This document shows positions 30,225 through 39,200 of a stretch of DNA of 64,000 nucleotides, piece after piece. The first letter of the stretch is position 1; each line of letters begins with the position of its first letter. Below the pieces are notes generated by a model. That model did not search any database and was not told where the DNA came from. It saw only the letters and a list, made by a program, of their open reading frames with translations. This DNA is from Schlesneria sp. (GTDB lineage: Bacteria > Planctomycetota > Planctomycetia > Planctomycetales > Planctomycetaceae). The translations under genes and the position numbers were made by a program. Where the stretch lies: NCBI GenBank assembly GCA_028291515.1, contig JAQGHU010000019.1:115034-179033 (forward strand), given 5' to 3'.

Positions 30225-31106
30225 ATGAGAATCAGCAGTTGGTGGCTTGTTGTCGCGTTCGTTTTCGGAAGCCTCGACATCACGGCCTGGGGTGATGAGT
30301 TACCCGTGATCTCACTCTGGACCGGGCAGGCTCCCGGCGAAACGGACGACCTTGGGCCAGAGGTGGCTCAGCCCAACAAGGCGGGGGAAATCCCTCCAGT
30401 GACTCGGCTGACCAATATCAGTCAACCGACTCTGACCGTGATGGTGCCACAAAAAGAGCGCAACGGCACGGCAGTCGTGATCTGTCCTGGCGGAGGTTTC
30501 AATATCCTCGCGTGGAACAAAGAGGGGCTAGAGGTTGCCGAGTGGTTCAATTCGATCGGCGTCGCGGCCTTTGTGCTGAAGTATCGCAGCCCGACATCGA
30601 AACGCGAGATCCCCTGGCTGGCGCCCGCCCAGGATGCTCAACGAGCGATCCGGATCGTGCGTAGTCGCGCGGCCGAATGGGACTTGAAGCCGGACCGGAT
30701 CGGCCTGCTGGGATTTTCTGCGGGCGGCTCGACTGCGGCCAATGCGGCCATTAAATCGGAGACTCGCCTGTATGACGCCATCGACGACACTGATCAATTG
30801 TCCTGTCGACCTGACTTCGTCGCGTTGATCTATCCCGCCTACCTCGTGAACAAGCAGGGCCAACTGAAGCCAGATCTGGTCGTGACCAAACAAACGCCTC
30901 CCATGTTCCTGGCCCACGCGTTTGATGATGGAATCACCTGCGAAAACAGTGTGCAATTGTTTTTGGCCTTGAAGAAGGCGGGCGTTGCATCGGACCTGCA
31001 CCTCTACTCCACAGGAGGACACGGCTTCGGCCTGCGACCCAGCGAGCATGCCGCGTCAACCTGGCCCAAACGATGTGAAGATTGGCTCAACGGACTGTAT
31101 CGTTGA
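30225..31106 (+). CDS. Secreted alpha/beta-hydrolase (acyl esterase, BD-FAE-like)
   Basis: A 293-residue protein with a signal peptide (MRISSWWLVVAFVFGSLDI, cleaved near AWGDE). The alpha/beta-hydrolase hallmarks are present: CPGGGF near the oxyanion hole, nucleophile in GFSAGGS, the acid in HAFDDGI and the His in GGHGFGL. The closest well-known relatives are secreted xylan or feruloyl esterases of the BD-FAE group, used to remove acyl groups from plant polysaccharides. The substrate here is inferred. It starts at ATG 30225 and the next gene follows with a 53-base gap, so the two may be co-transcribed. Confidence 0.85.
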   Translation: MRISSWWLVVAFVFGSLDITAWGDELPVISLWTGQAPGETDDLGPEVAQPNKAGEIPPVTRLTNISQPTLTVMVPQKERNGTAVVICPGGGFNILAWNKEGLEVAEWFNSIGVAAFVLKYRSPTSKREIPWLAPAQDAQRAIRIVRSRAAEWDLKPDRIGLLGFSAGGSTAANAAIKSETRLYDAIDDTDQLSCRPDFVALIYPAYLVNKQGQLKPDLVVTKQTPPMFLAHAFDDGITCENSVQLFLALKKAGVASDLHLYSTGGHGFGLRPSEHAASTWPKRCEDWLNGLYR

Positions 31107-31159
31107 TGAATCCAACGATTCGCCATCTGCGAGAAATCGAAACGGAAGGAAGATCGATC

Positions 31160-31945
31160 ATGTCGATACAACACTTCTTGGTAGGGATCTTTTCACTACT
31201 GAGTCTGACCTGTCTGGTTCGGGCGGACGACCGTATCTCTTTGCCAATGTTCGGTGGCGGCTCGCAGATCACTCGCGACAACGCCGAACGGATTGAGCTC
31301 GCGCTGCGCAGTCCAACCGATTGCCGTTTCGTTGATGAATCCCTCGAAAAGGCAATCACGACACTCGGTCAACGACACCACATCGAGACATGGATTGATA
31401 TACAAGCGCTCCAGGATGAGGGCGTGGCGAGTGACCAGCAGGTAACGCTTGCGAAGTCGGGACTTTCGTTGGAAGCAACCTTAGATCTCTTGCTGCAACC
31501 GCTGGGCCTGACCTTTGTTAGCGAAGACGGTGTCTTGAAGATCACCACACAGACAACAGGATGCGAAATTATGTCCACTCGGATTTACCCTGTTGGTGAT
31601 CTCGTCGGGACGAACTACAAAGTCTTGTCGCAACTCTTAATCGACAATACCAGTGGTCAGTGGGTAATCATCGACCAGGAAGGAGGCATCATCACTCCAT
31701 TCCCACGATCGCGATCGATTATCATCCGCCAAACTTACAAAGTTCATCGCGAGATCGAAGGGCTGCTCACCGCGCTCCGTCAGTCTAAAAAAATGCAAGT
31801 CACCTCACTACCGATCAGGTCAAGTGATCCGCACAGATTGAACGCCGCCGAAGCGTCCCTAAAGATTCGGCCGACACAGCGGACGCAACAACTGCGTCCC
31901 ACCCCCGTCTCTCAACCGACGCGGATGTGGTCGGCGGGTGGATAG
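31160..31945 (+). CDS. Secreted protein with STN-like domain
   Basis: A 261-residue protein. I start it at ATG 31160, which has GGAAGGA upstream and opens a signal peptide (MSIQHFLVGIFSLLSLTCLV); an upstream TTG/ATG extension is less likely. After the signal, the segment LEATLDLLLQPLGLTFVSEDGVLKIT is the short helix-strand unit seen in the STN domain found at the N-terminus of secretins and TonB receptors, and common alone in planctomycete secreted proteins. The C-terminal ~90 residues are basic and low complexity (HREIEGLLTALRQSKK ...). Probably periplasmic. The binding partner is unknown. Confidence 0.65.
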   Translation: MSIQHFLVGIFSLLSLTCLVRADDRISLPMFGGGSQITRDNAERIELALRSPTDCRFVDESLEKAITTLGQRHHIETWIDIQALQDEGVASDQQVTLAKSGLSLEATLDLLLQPLGLTFVSEDGVLKITTQTTGCEIMSTRIYPVGDLVGTNYKVLSQLLIDNTSGQWVIIDQEGGIITPFPRSRSIIIRQTYKVHREIEGLLTALRQSKKMQVTSLPIRSSDPHRLNAAEASLKIRPTQRTQQLRPTPVSQPTRMWSAGG

Positions 31946-32000
31946 TTGATCGCGACCCCTCGATGTCGACGTGCAAAATTCCTCTAAATGACCGTCTGCG

Positions 32001-32016
32001 ATTCTGCTCGCAGAAT
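32001..32016. repeat. Small perfect hairpin downstream of the STN-like gene
   Basis: ATTCTG-CTCG-CAGAAT, a 6-base-pair stem, lies 56 bases after the upstream stop. There is no T-run, so a terminator role is only possible. The 232-base spacer 31946-32177 shows nothing else I can support. Confidence 0.3.
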
Positions 32017-32177
32017 AGGTGATGATGGCTCAATGGACTCGACAAGGCTGGCAAGTCCGTGGCGATTGGCACCTACTACCGGGAAATTAGTGGCTGGGAT
32101 GTGAAGTCTGGCAGATCCGGGCATAATCTAAGGTCTCGCCGAGACTCCACCCCGTACTGCGTTCAGGAACCAGCTCG

Positions 32178-33332
32178 ATGGCCGCTGAAACTCCTTTTGC
32201 CGAACTCCAAGAACAACTCCAGGCTGGCGGAGCGACGGCCGTCTTCAGCAAGCTGTCCGACCTGTTGCGTGAGCAAAAGGACTATCACAAGCTGTTCGAC
32301 GCGTTGTGTGCTCGCAAAAAGTTTGAACTCGGTGCTCCGCTGCATCGACCTACGTCGTTTGATGATATTCCCGCCGGCAAGCGGGATGAGTTCGAAGTGG
32401 CTTACATGTCGGCCGCCCGCGAAGTCGGTCAGCTATTGCTGGCAGACAAGAAGCTCGGCCAAGCCTGGATCTACTTTCATGCGATCCGGGAAACTCAGCC
32501 CGTCCGCGATGTGATCGACGCTGCACCACTGCCACGTGAAACCAGCGATGAATCCGAAGAGCTGATCGACCTGGCGTTCTACAAGCTGGCTCATCCGGTG
32601 AAAGGGATGCAGATCATGCTGCGAACGCATGGAACGTGTAGCACGATTACGTCGCTCGATCAGCAGTTCCAGAATCTGTCTCCCGAACAGCGGTCGCAAT
32701 GTGCCGCGATCCTCGTGAAGTCACTACATGGCGATCTGCTGCAATCGATTCAGCATGAGGTCAAACAGCGGATGCCGTTCGCACCGCCAGCGGGAACGCT
32801 GCGAGAATTGATTGCCGGGCGCGAATGGCTGTTCGCCGACAACAACTATCACATCGATGTGTCGCACCTGCATTCCACGGTGCGCTTCGCCCGTTCGCTG
32901 GTGGCGGGCAGTCCCGAGTTGAAGCTCGCGCTGGATCTGACCGAGTATGCGTCGCAGTTGTCACCGCAGTTTCAATACGCGGGTGAGGCTCCTTTTACCG
33001 AGTTCTATCCCGCGCACAGCCAGTTCTTCAAGTTCCTGCTGGACGAGAACCGCGACACAGCCTTAGCCTATTTCCAGCAGCAACTGGATCGCGAACCGGA
33101 GGCTCAAGACAAAGCCTTGATCGCGTACGTCCTGGTCGACCTCTTGGCGAGAACCGAGCAACTCGACAAAGCCCTGCCGTTGGCCGAGCAGTATCTGGTC
33201 AGTGTTGATCCGGACTTTGCGGCTGCGTTCGCTGAACTGTGCCAGCAGGCAGGTCGCTTTGATGTGCTGCTGAAAAGTGCTCAGGACCGAAGCGACTTGG
33301 TGACGTTCGCTTCGGCCCTGGTTCAAAAATAG
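32178..33332 (+). CDS. Helical TPR-like protein of unknown function
   Basis: A 384-residue, Leu/Ala/Glu-rich helical protein starting at ATG 32178, predicted soluble. The middle holds a non-helical stretch (residues about 150-250, including GTCSTITSLDQQFQNLSPEQ and HIDVSHLHSTVRFARSLV), and the C-terminal third is again helical with TPR-like spacing of small residues (YVLVDLLARTEQLDKALPLA then EQYLVSVDP). I do not recognise the family. It converges with the carbonic anhydrase gene, with 12 bases between the two stops. Confidence 0.55.
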   Translation: MAAETPFAELQEQLQAGGATAVFSKLSDLLREQKDYHKLFDALCARKKFELGAPLHRPTSFDDIPAGKRDEFEVAYMSAAREVGQLLLADKKLGQAWIYFHAIRETQPVRDVIDAAPLPRETSDESEELIDLAFYKLAHPVKGMQIMLRTHGTCSTITSLDQQFQNLSPEQRSQCAAILVKSLHGDLLQSIQHEVKQRMPFAPPAGTLRELIAGREWLFADNNYHIDVSHLHSTVRFARSLVAGSPELKLALDLTEYASQLSPQFQYAGEAPFTEFYPAHSQFFKFLLDENRDTALAYFQQQLDREPEAQDKALIAYVLVDLLARTEQLDKALPLAEQYLVSVDPDFAAAFAELCQQAGRFDVLLKSAQDRSDLVTFASALVQK

Positions 33333-33344
33333 CAGTGATGCTGA

Positions 33345-34241
33345 TCAGGCACGCATCGTCAGCATGTAGTTGGCTTCCAGGTCGTCGTCATCCATCGACA
33401 GCAAGGCTTCGACGATTTCCGTCGCATATTTCGCCAGTTCATCAGCGGACTTGGGCGCGGGACGCAGACGAGACGTTTCCGGAGTTAATGCGGGAGTACT
33501 TTGCACGCGTAGCGATTCAAAGTCGTAAACGCCGAAGACGACCTGAGGGCCACCCGCCTCGTAGAGATTCAGTTCGCGTTGCAGTTCGAATGCGGACACC
33601 GCCGCATTGACGTAGGCCGTGATCCCTACCAACAGCGATCGGTACATCGTCTTATTCGGCAGCGCGACACCGACACATTTCTCCAAAGCGTGCGACGCTC
33701 CTCGAACCGCAATCTGGATCTGATCTACCAGCGACCTCAATGGAAATGTGCAGGCAATGTTCACATAGGCATCTGGAGACAGATGCGTGTCAACGGCCGC
33801 GGTCACGGCACCGCACTTCGAATGTCCCAGGACGACAACCACCTTCAGGCTGTCCTTCAAATGACGCAGGGCGTAATGCAGCGACCCCAGACATTCAGAC
33901 CCCAGGACGTTTCCGGCAATGCGTAATACGAAGAGGTCATTAAAGGACTGATCGAAGACCGCTTCCGTCGGAACACGAGCATCCGAGCATCCCAGTACGA
34001 CCGCAAACGGAGCTTGCGTCGGCATGGCGCCGGGAAACAGCGGCAAGCCCGAAGTCATGGGGCTCATTGGAATGACGATCGGCTCGCCCGCTTCGCCACC
34101 CATCGTCTGTTGCTGCATGCGGTGCACGACGTTCTTGAATCGGTCATTCCCGCCGATCAGTTCGTCAATGGCAGCTTTGGCATCAGAAATCTGGCGCACC
34201 GAGATCGGTGCGAACGGGTCGTAGCGGTAAATCACATCCAC
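33345..34241 (-). CDS. Beta-class carbonic anhydrase
   Basis: A zinc enzyme interconverting CO2 and bicarbonate. The beta-class zinc site is complete: Cys-x-Asp-x-Arg (GCSDARVP) and His-x-x-Cys (GHSKCGAV). The usual VVVLGHS strand and the C-terminal FGVYDFESL segment are present. I start it at the GTG at 34241, which has AAGGA about 10 bases upstream, giving 298 residues; a TTG 41 codons earlier is possible but unsupported. An N-terminal ~65-residue extension before the catalytic domain and an acidic C-terminal tail (SMDDDDLEANY) are extra compared with short bacterial enzymes. It follows the ACP-like genes on the same strand. Confidence 0.9.
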   Translation of the reverse strand: MDVIYRYDPFAPISVRQISDAKAAIDELIGGNDRFKNVVHRMQQQTMGGEAGEPIVIPMSPMTSGLPLFPGAMPTQAPFAVVLGCSDARVPTEAVFDQSFNDLFVLRIAGNVLGSECLGSLHYALRHLKDSLKVVVVLGHSKCGAVTAAVDTHLSPDAYVNIACTFPLRSLVDQIQIAVRGASHALEKCVGVALPNKTMYRSLLVGITAYVNAAVSAFELQRELNLYEAGGPQVVFGVYDFESLRVQSTPALTPETSRLRPAPKSADELAKYATEIVEALLSMDDDDLEANYMLTMRA

Positions 34242-34456
34242 GGAAGAGAGTCCTTGATTACGAAATGTGACACGTCGCGAGCACCGGCGCGTGGTTATTA
34301 TTCTGCCAACAACGGGCGGACCGAACAATGCGCTCCATCCGCGTCTCAAATCCTTATCGGTCAATTGTTCACGAAAATGGATCTGCGGAGATTGCTGTGA
34401 GTCGAATCACGTCATTTCATTGTCTTAAGATTTGGCAGCCTTGATGATCCAAAGCG

Positions 34457-34750
34457 TCATTCCATGCCCAAGTCATGGATCATCCAGGCATCGATAACGA
34501 CCTCGGCTTCCTTAACGCACAGACATTCGGCGATGTGTGGCCGCAACAGTTTTAACAGGTGGTCTTCATAAGACGAGTTCTGTTCCTCAATCGCACGTTT
34601 CACCATCTGGACGAAGTGGCGGACCTGGAGATCGCGGCGATTGGTGTCGGGACAGACGGTGATTGTCTGCTCAATGATCGAAGTAACAACCAGCTTGATC
34701 TTGAACAGGCGTTCCACTCGGAACGTCAAATCCAGCAAATCGATTCCCAT
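34457..34750 (-). CDS. Probable circularly permuted acyl carrier protein-like protein
   Basis: A 97-residue protein starting at ATG 34750, 19 bases after the stop of the ACP gene. Its first residues, MGIDLLDLTFRVERLFKI, match the second helix of the neighbouring ACP (SIDLLDFGFRSERRYGI), and its last residues, LRPHIAECLCVKEAEVVIDA then WMIHDLGME, match the first helix and the loop leading to the attachment site (ATCLGIEPEEIELDARFFHD). The order is therefore inverted relative to an ordinary ACP, and the serine that carries phosphopantetheine would fall exactly between the last and first residues and is absent. If folded, it would be a carrier-like protein that cannot be charged. Fusion of two ACP fragments is the alternative. 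Confidence 0.6.
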   Translation of the reverse strand: MGIDLLDLTFRVERLFKIKLVVTSIIEQTITVCPDTNRRDLQVRHFVQMVKRAIEEQNSSYEDHLLKLLRPHIAECLCVKEAEVVIDAWMIHDLGME

Positions 34751-34769
34751 GATTGTCTCACTTCAGGAC

Positions 34770-35183
34770 TCAATGGTTCACTCCGCTTTGCGCGTTCTCG
34801 AACTGGGCGAAGTAGAGTAGTTCGACCATCAACTCGATCGTTAGGAGATCCCTGAATGACTCCAGCGAAATCCCAGCCAATCGGACCGGCCAGTCGATCT
34901 GTGGGAACTCGGTTTGCAATCGCACGAGAGTGGATTCAGCGACTTGTCCTTGTTCGTCGAACTGCCAGCCCTCACCTCCCGTTAGTCGTTGGAAAGGGGA
35001 GCGGATTCCATACCGTCTTTCGCTGCGAAAGCCGAAGTCGAGCAGATCGATCGACTCTCCACCGAGGTCGTGGAAGAACCGGGCGTCGAGTTCTATCTCT
35101 TCTGGCTCGATCCCTAGGCAAGTGGCCAGATCTTCGCGGGCACCCGCATGAATTTGATCGCGATTGAATTTGGTCGACATCAT
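34770..35183 (-). CDS. Acyl carrier protein, planctomycete long type
   Basis: A 137-residue ACP starting at ATG 35183. The phosphopantetheine attachment motif is HDLGGESIDLLDF, with the serine in GESID. The preceding helix (AREDLATCLGIEPEEIELDA) is standard, and unlike typical 80-residue ACPs it has a ~60-residue C-terminal extension ending in a hydrophobic helix (LLTIELMVELLYFAQFENA), as in other planctomycete ACPs. Its start overlaps the stop of the recombinase gene upstream by 4 bases (ATGA), so translation is coupled. It would carry acyl groups for a fatty-acid or polyketide-like synthase not encoded here. Confidence 0.88.
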   Translation of the reverse strand: MMSTKFNRDQIHAGAREDLATCLGIEPEEIELDARFFHDLGGESIDLLDFGFRSERRYGIRSPFQRLTGGEGWQFDEQGQVAESTLVRLQTEFPQIDWPVRLAGISLESFRDLLTIELMVELLYFAQFENAQSGVNH

Positions 35184-35899
35184 CGAACTCCCTTCTTTTG
35201 AGAAGCAGTCGCCGCTTTGGAGGCGGTCTTCGAAACAGAACTTTTTGCACCACCGACAAGCTCGGCCAGTTCGCTGGCGGGGTGATCGACAAACCGAGCG
35301 TAGACGGCGGTCACCATCGGATGTGCGTGACCAAGCTGCTTTTGGACGAACAGCAGATTGCCGCCGGTTCGTTTGTAAGCCAGGAAGCCGTAAGTGTGAC
35401 GCAACAACTGCACGCTGGCTCGTTCGGTCAGCCCTGCCTCGGTCAGGATGCGGACGACTCGGCGATACAGCGCGGTCCGGTCATAGATCTTGCCGCGTTC
35501 ATTCAAGATCAGTGGCTGCTGAAGATCGGCCGGGTCGGCACCATCTGGCAAGCACTCTGGGCGAACGTCGGTCACGAACTGCTGAATCAGTTCACTGGTC
35601 GCCTTGGCCACATAAACGGTGCGATCTTCTTTCGAAGTCCCCGCGACTTTCAAGGCGGATTCACCGTGTCCGACAATCGTGTCGACAACTCGCAAATGGC
35701 AAAGTTCGGAATTTCGTAATCCCGACGCTAGCAGGATCTCGACGATCAATCGATCCACGGTCCGCGAAGCTCGCTGAGTTTCCCCGGCCTCTTTTTCTCG
35801 GCGAAGAAGGTGCTGTTGCAGCGCCAGCGTTTCACTTTCGCTCAAGAACATCTCCGCTGTGATTTCCCACGGAGCGGTTAGAGCGGGCTTCTTTTTCAT
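35180..35899 (-). CDS. Catalytic-domain-only tyrosine recombinase
   Basis: A 239-residue protein from ATG 35899 (GGAG 6 bases upstream). It contains the tyrosine recombinase catalytic core: Arg in GLRNSEL, Lys in GTSKEDR, the Arg-His of LLRHTYG, the His of QLGHAHPM and the nucleophile in TAVYARF. The His of the usual HxxR box is Gln. The N-terminal core-binding domain of integrases is essentially missing (only ~50 residues precede the core), so DNA specificity must come from another part or partner. The C-terminus is a Lys/Ala/Ser-rich tail. Its stop overlaps the ACP start, which is an unusual operon. Confidence 0.85.
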   Translation of the reverse strand: MKKKPALTAPWEITAEMFLSESETLALQQHLLRREKEAGETQRASRTVDRLIVEILLASGLRNSELCHLRVVDTIVGHGESALKVAGTSKEDRTVYVAKATSELIQQFVTDVRPECLPDGADPADLQQPLILNERGKIYDRTALYRRVVRILTEAGLTERASVQLLRHTYGFLAYKRTGGNLLFVQKQLGHAHPMVTAVYARFVDHPASELAELVGGAKSSVSKTASKAATASQKKGVR

Positions 35900-36245
35900 G
35901 TGCATCTCCAATCAGTAATGTTGCAATACAAGTAACGCAACATTTGTGATCTGTCAAGAAGCGTTTGGAGAGCCTTCCGGTAGAAAGAATGCCAGCCGGA
36001 CATCAAGAGTGCTTAATGCCGAAAGCAGTCTGCCCCTTGGTCTGCTAGAGTGCAGCCCAACAGATGCCATCGAAGCGACGTAGATTTGGCTAGCCGATGG
36101 TCGCATGGCATAACGGGACATCGTTTTGCGACGGCAATTCCCGTCGTGTCTTTTGTTTGGCGACGACCGGTTGACCGTCGCGAATCGCCGTTCGTACCAT
36201 GGCGCTCGACTACTTGACCTTCATCTCTCTTCTGCGAGTCTGATT
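35900..36245. other. 346-base spacer between the divergent recombinase and GT-C-like genes
   Basis: Carries the inverted repeat and -35 element of the recombinase promoter at 35920-35957. The remainder up to 36245 shows no supported gene; a weakly supported TTG frame continues the plus-strand gene leftwards but lacks a ribosome binding site. Confidence 0.5.
35920..35957 (-). promoter_or_regulatory. Promoter with operator-like inverted repeat for the recombinase operon
   Basis: On the minus strand a perfect TTGACA (35952-35957) sits upstream of an inverted repeat at 35920-35941 whose arms read GTTGC and GCAAC with further matches inside (8 of 10 paired positions). The inverted repeat covers the expected -10 region (TACTTG at 35929-35934, a poor match), the usual position for a repressor site. 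Regulator unknown. Confidence 0.5.
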
Positions 36246-39200
36246 GTGGCGATTCCTCCTGAACCGGCAGACGATGAACAGCGACCTTCTGGCGACCTCC
36301 CGCCGGATTCGATGCCACCGTCAGTTCCCGGTGGTTCGTCCTTGCCCTCAGATTCGTCAGCATTGTCACAACCCGAGGGGACGAATCCCGATGAAGGTCT
36401 TCCTGAATGGGAGCCGCTGACCCCGGAACTGGTCGAAGATGAAGCGATTCGCGGCGACTTCGTGATCCGCTGGGCCGTCGTCGGGCTGGCTCTGCTGTTT
36501 GGCGTGGCGGCCGTCACCGACACTCGCACGCTGGTTCATATTCGCAGTGGCGAATACATGGCTGCCCATGGTGTCCTGCCCCCGTCGAAGGATGTCTTTT
36601 CGTATACGGCGAACGATCGACCTTGGATCAACTTGTCGTGGATGTTCGATCTGGTCGCGGCAGGGATTCACGCCGTCTCGGGGGGCATCGGGCTCTCGAT
36701 CCTGCAAGGAGTCCTGGCGGGACTGGCGTTCGGGTTGCTGGTACACACGCATCGGTCAGGGATCCGAACTTGGTGGGGTTCGATCTGCGCCGTGCTGGCG
36801 CTGCTGGTCTGCTATCCTCAGTTCACCGCGCAACCCGAACTGATCTCGTTGCTCGGGTTGAGCCTGGTGCTGTGGTTGGTGCAGCGAGCGGACGAAACGG
36901 CCAACTCACGACTGCTATGGTCCTGCGTCGGCGTGATCTGGTTGTGGTCGCAGCTTGACACCCGCGCGTTCCTGGGCTGGCTGTTGCTGATCTGTCTGGC
37001 CGCGGGCGAAAGCCTGCGAAAATCCGACCAGGCTGCGCAGCGTCGAGCGTTGTGGTGGAAGGTCGCGCTGGCGAGTTTCGCCGTGACGATCATTCACCCC
37101 TTCCTGTGGCAGTCGTGGTTGTCGCCGATTCGCCTGTTTGCCATCGACTACCCTGCACTGCAGCATTCCTTCACGCGGCCCGGAACAATCGAACTGGGCT
37201 TCTATCCAATCACGCAGTCGGCATTCTGGTTGTCGATCAATCATGACACGATTGCGGCGCTCGTGCTCTTCGCGGCGACACTGGTCTCGCTCTTTCTGAA
37301 TCGCGAACGAGTGCATCCCGGGCAGGTGATCGCGGTGGTGGTGTTTAACGCCCTCGCTTGTCTGGCCACTCATGAATTTGCGGCAGCCAGCCTGGTGAAC
37401 TGTGTGGTCTGTACGATCAACGCTCAGTCCTGGTATCGGCAGCGGTTCGGGCAAATCTACTCGATCGATTGGCGAGAACTGCTGTTCTCGCGAGGTGGTC
37501 GAGCCGTCACCGTGGTCAGCTTTTTCGCGTTGGCCTGGTTAGTGATCAGCGGTCGCATTGAAGGTCCGGAAGGTCGCCGGACCGGATTGGGATTTGGCCA
37601 GAATCTGCAGACTCAGATGGACTCGTACCAGGAAGCCGCGAAAGACAACTTGGATGATCGTCCGTTTCATTTTACGGCTCGCCAGGGCGATCTGGTGGTC
37701 TGGTCGAAGCAGAAGTCATTCATCGACACTCGCGCCGCGATCTTCACTGGATCGGGCGATCACGATCTGATTGCCCTGCACGATCGAACGCGACGATCGA
37801 TGCAGAAGGGACGCAAGAGTCTGCCGGGCAGCGGCGAACCTGGCGTGTGGCGGGCGACGTTCGAGAAGTATCAAGTGACGCACACCATGCCGCGGCTGAG
37901 TGGTCCGACTCCGCCAGCCGATTACGTCACGTTTGGTGACCTGTTGGCATCCGGTGACTGGGCGATGACCAAGCTGACGGCATCGACGGCGGTCTACTAC
38001 CGTGATAGTCCGGGCCCGCCGCAAAGTGACCATGTGGCAGAGCACCGACTCGATTTTGATAAGCAGGCCTTTCGCTCGAAGGAACTGTCGGTCGACACCG
38101 TCCGCATGTGTGGCAAACCCGCTTCGTTCACGGACGGGATCTTCTCGGTCAGGCGGTCCGGATATCCTGCCGGAGTCCAAGTGGCGACACATTATCTTCA
38201 ACTGGCCAGTGCCAACGGCAGTGTCTCGCCACAGTTTCGAATCGCCTGCGCCCTGCTCGCGATCCGAAATGCGAATCTGGGCCTGCGAGAAGATTCGAAC
38301 TCGGCCGAAGGCTATCGGTGCCTGGGCATGGCCTACCTGATTCTGGATGAGGTCGAAACCGGTCTCATGAATGCGGCGGGGGTTCGCTGGTTCAATTCCG
38401 TTCGCTACTACGAAACGGTGGGTGCTCTGCAGCAGGCGACATTGCTGCGGCCGAACGATCTGCTGACTCACTATGAATTGCTCGGCCTGTTCGAACGGAC
38501 TCAACGTGGCGAACTGGCACTCGAGGCCATTCGACAGATCAAGCGAATTCGTCCGGTCACGATGGATTCGTCGGAAGAAGAACGAAAACAGCGCGAACAA
38601 CTGCTGAACATCGAATCCACTCTGGAAGACGCGCTCGCGAAGTACGAAGGTCAGGTCGAAGAGGGATTGCAGAAGGCCGATCGATTCCAAATCGCGGCCA
38701 GTGCCTATCAGGTCGGGGCTATCCGACTCGCCGTGCGAACTCTGGAAGATGACCCGATCTATAAAGCTCAAAATCCACTGGCCCGCAATGCCCTGGGGTC
38801 ATGGCTGATCGAAGTGGGTCGAGTTCAAGAAGGAATCGACACGCTGGACCAGGCGACCGTTGGTGGAGGAGCACCCGGCTGGCGTGATGCGGTCGCCACG
38901 TCGTTGCTGATCAATGGCGACTACAATCGCGCGATTGATCTGTGGCGGGAACAGCTCGCCGAATCGAATGCGACGCACACGCAGACGGCGTTGCTCACGA
39001 TGCCATTTGTGACGCTCAACGCGATGTGGATGTCGCCCGATCAATATCCGTTTACTCACCTGGCGGCTGCCGGCGAAATCGTCAGCAGCGGGCGAGGCGA
39101 AGATGCCTCGCTGACCTACCAGATCGGCCAGGCACAACTCGAACTGGGTGACATCGCCGGAGCGACGCAGTCGTTCTCACACATTCTCGATCGCACGCCG

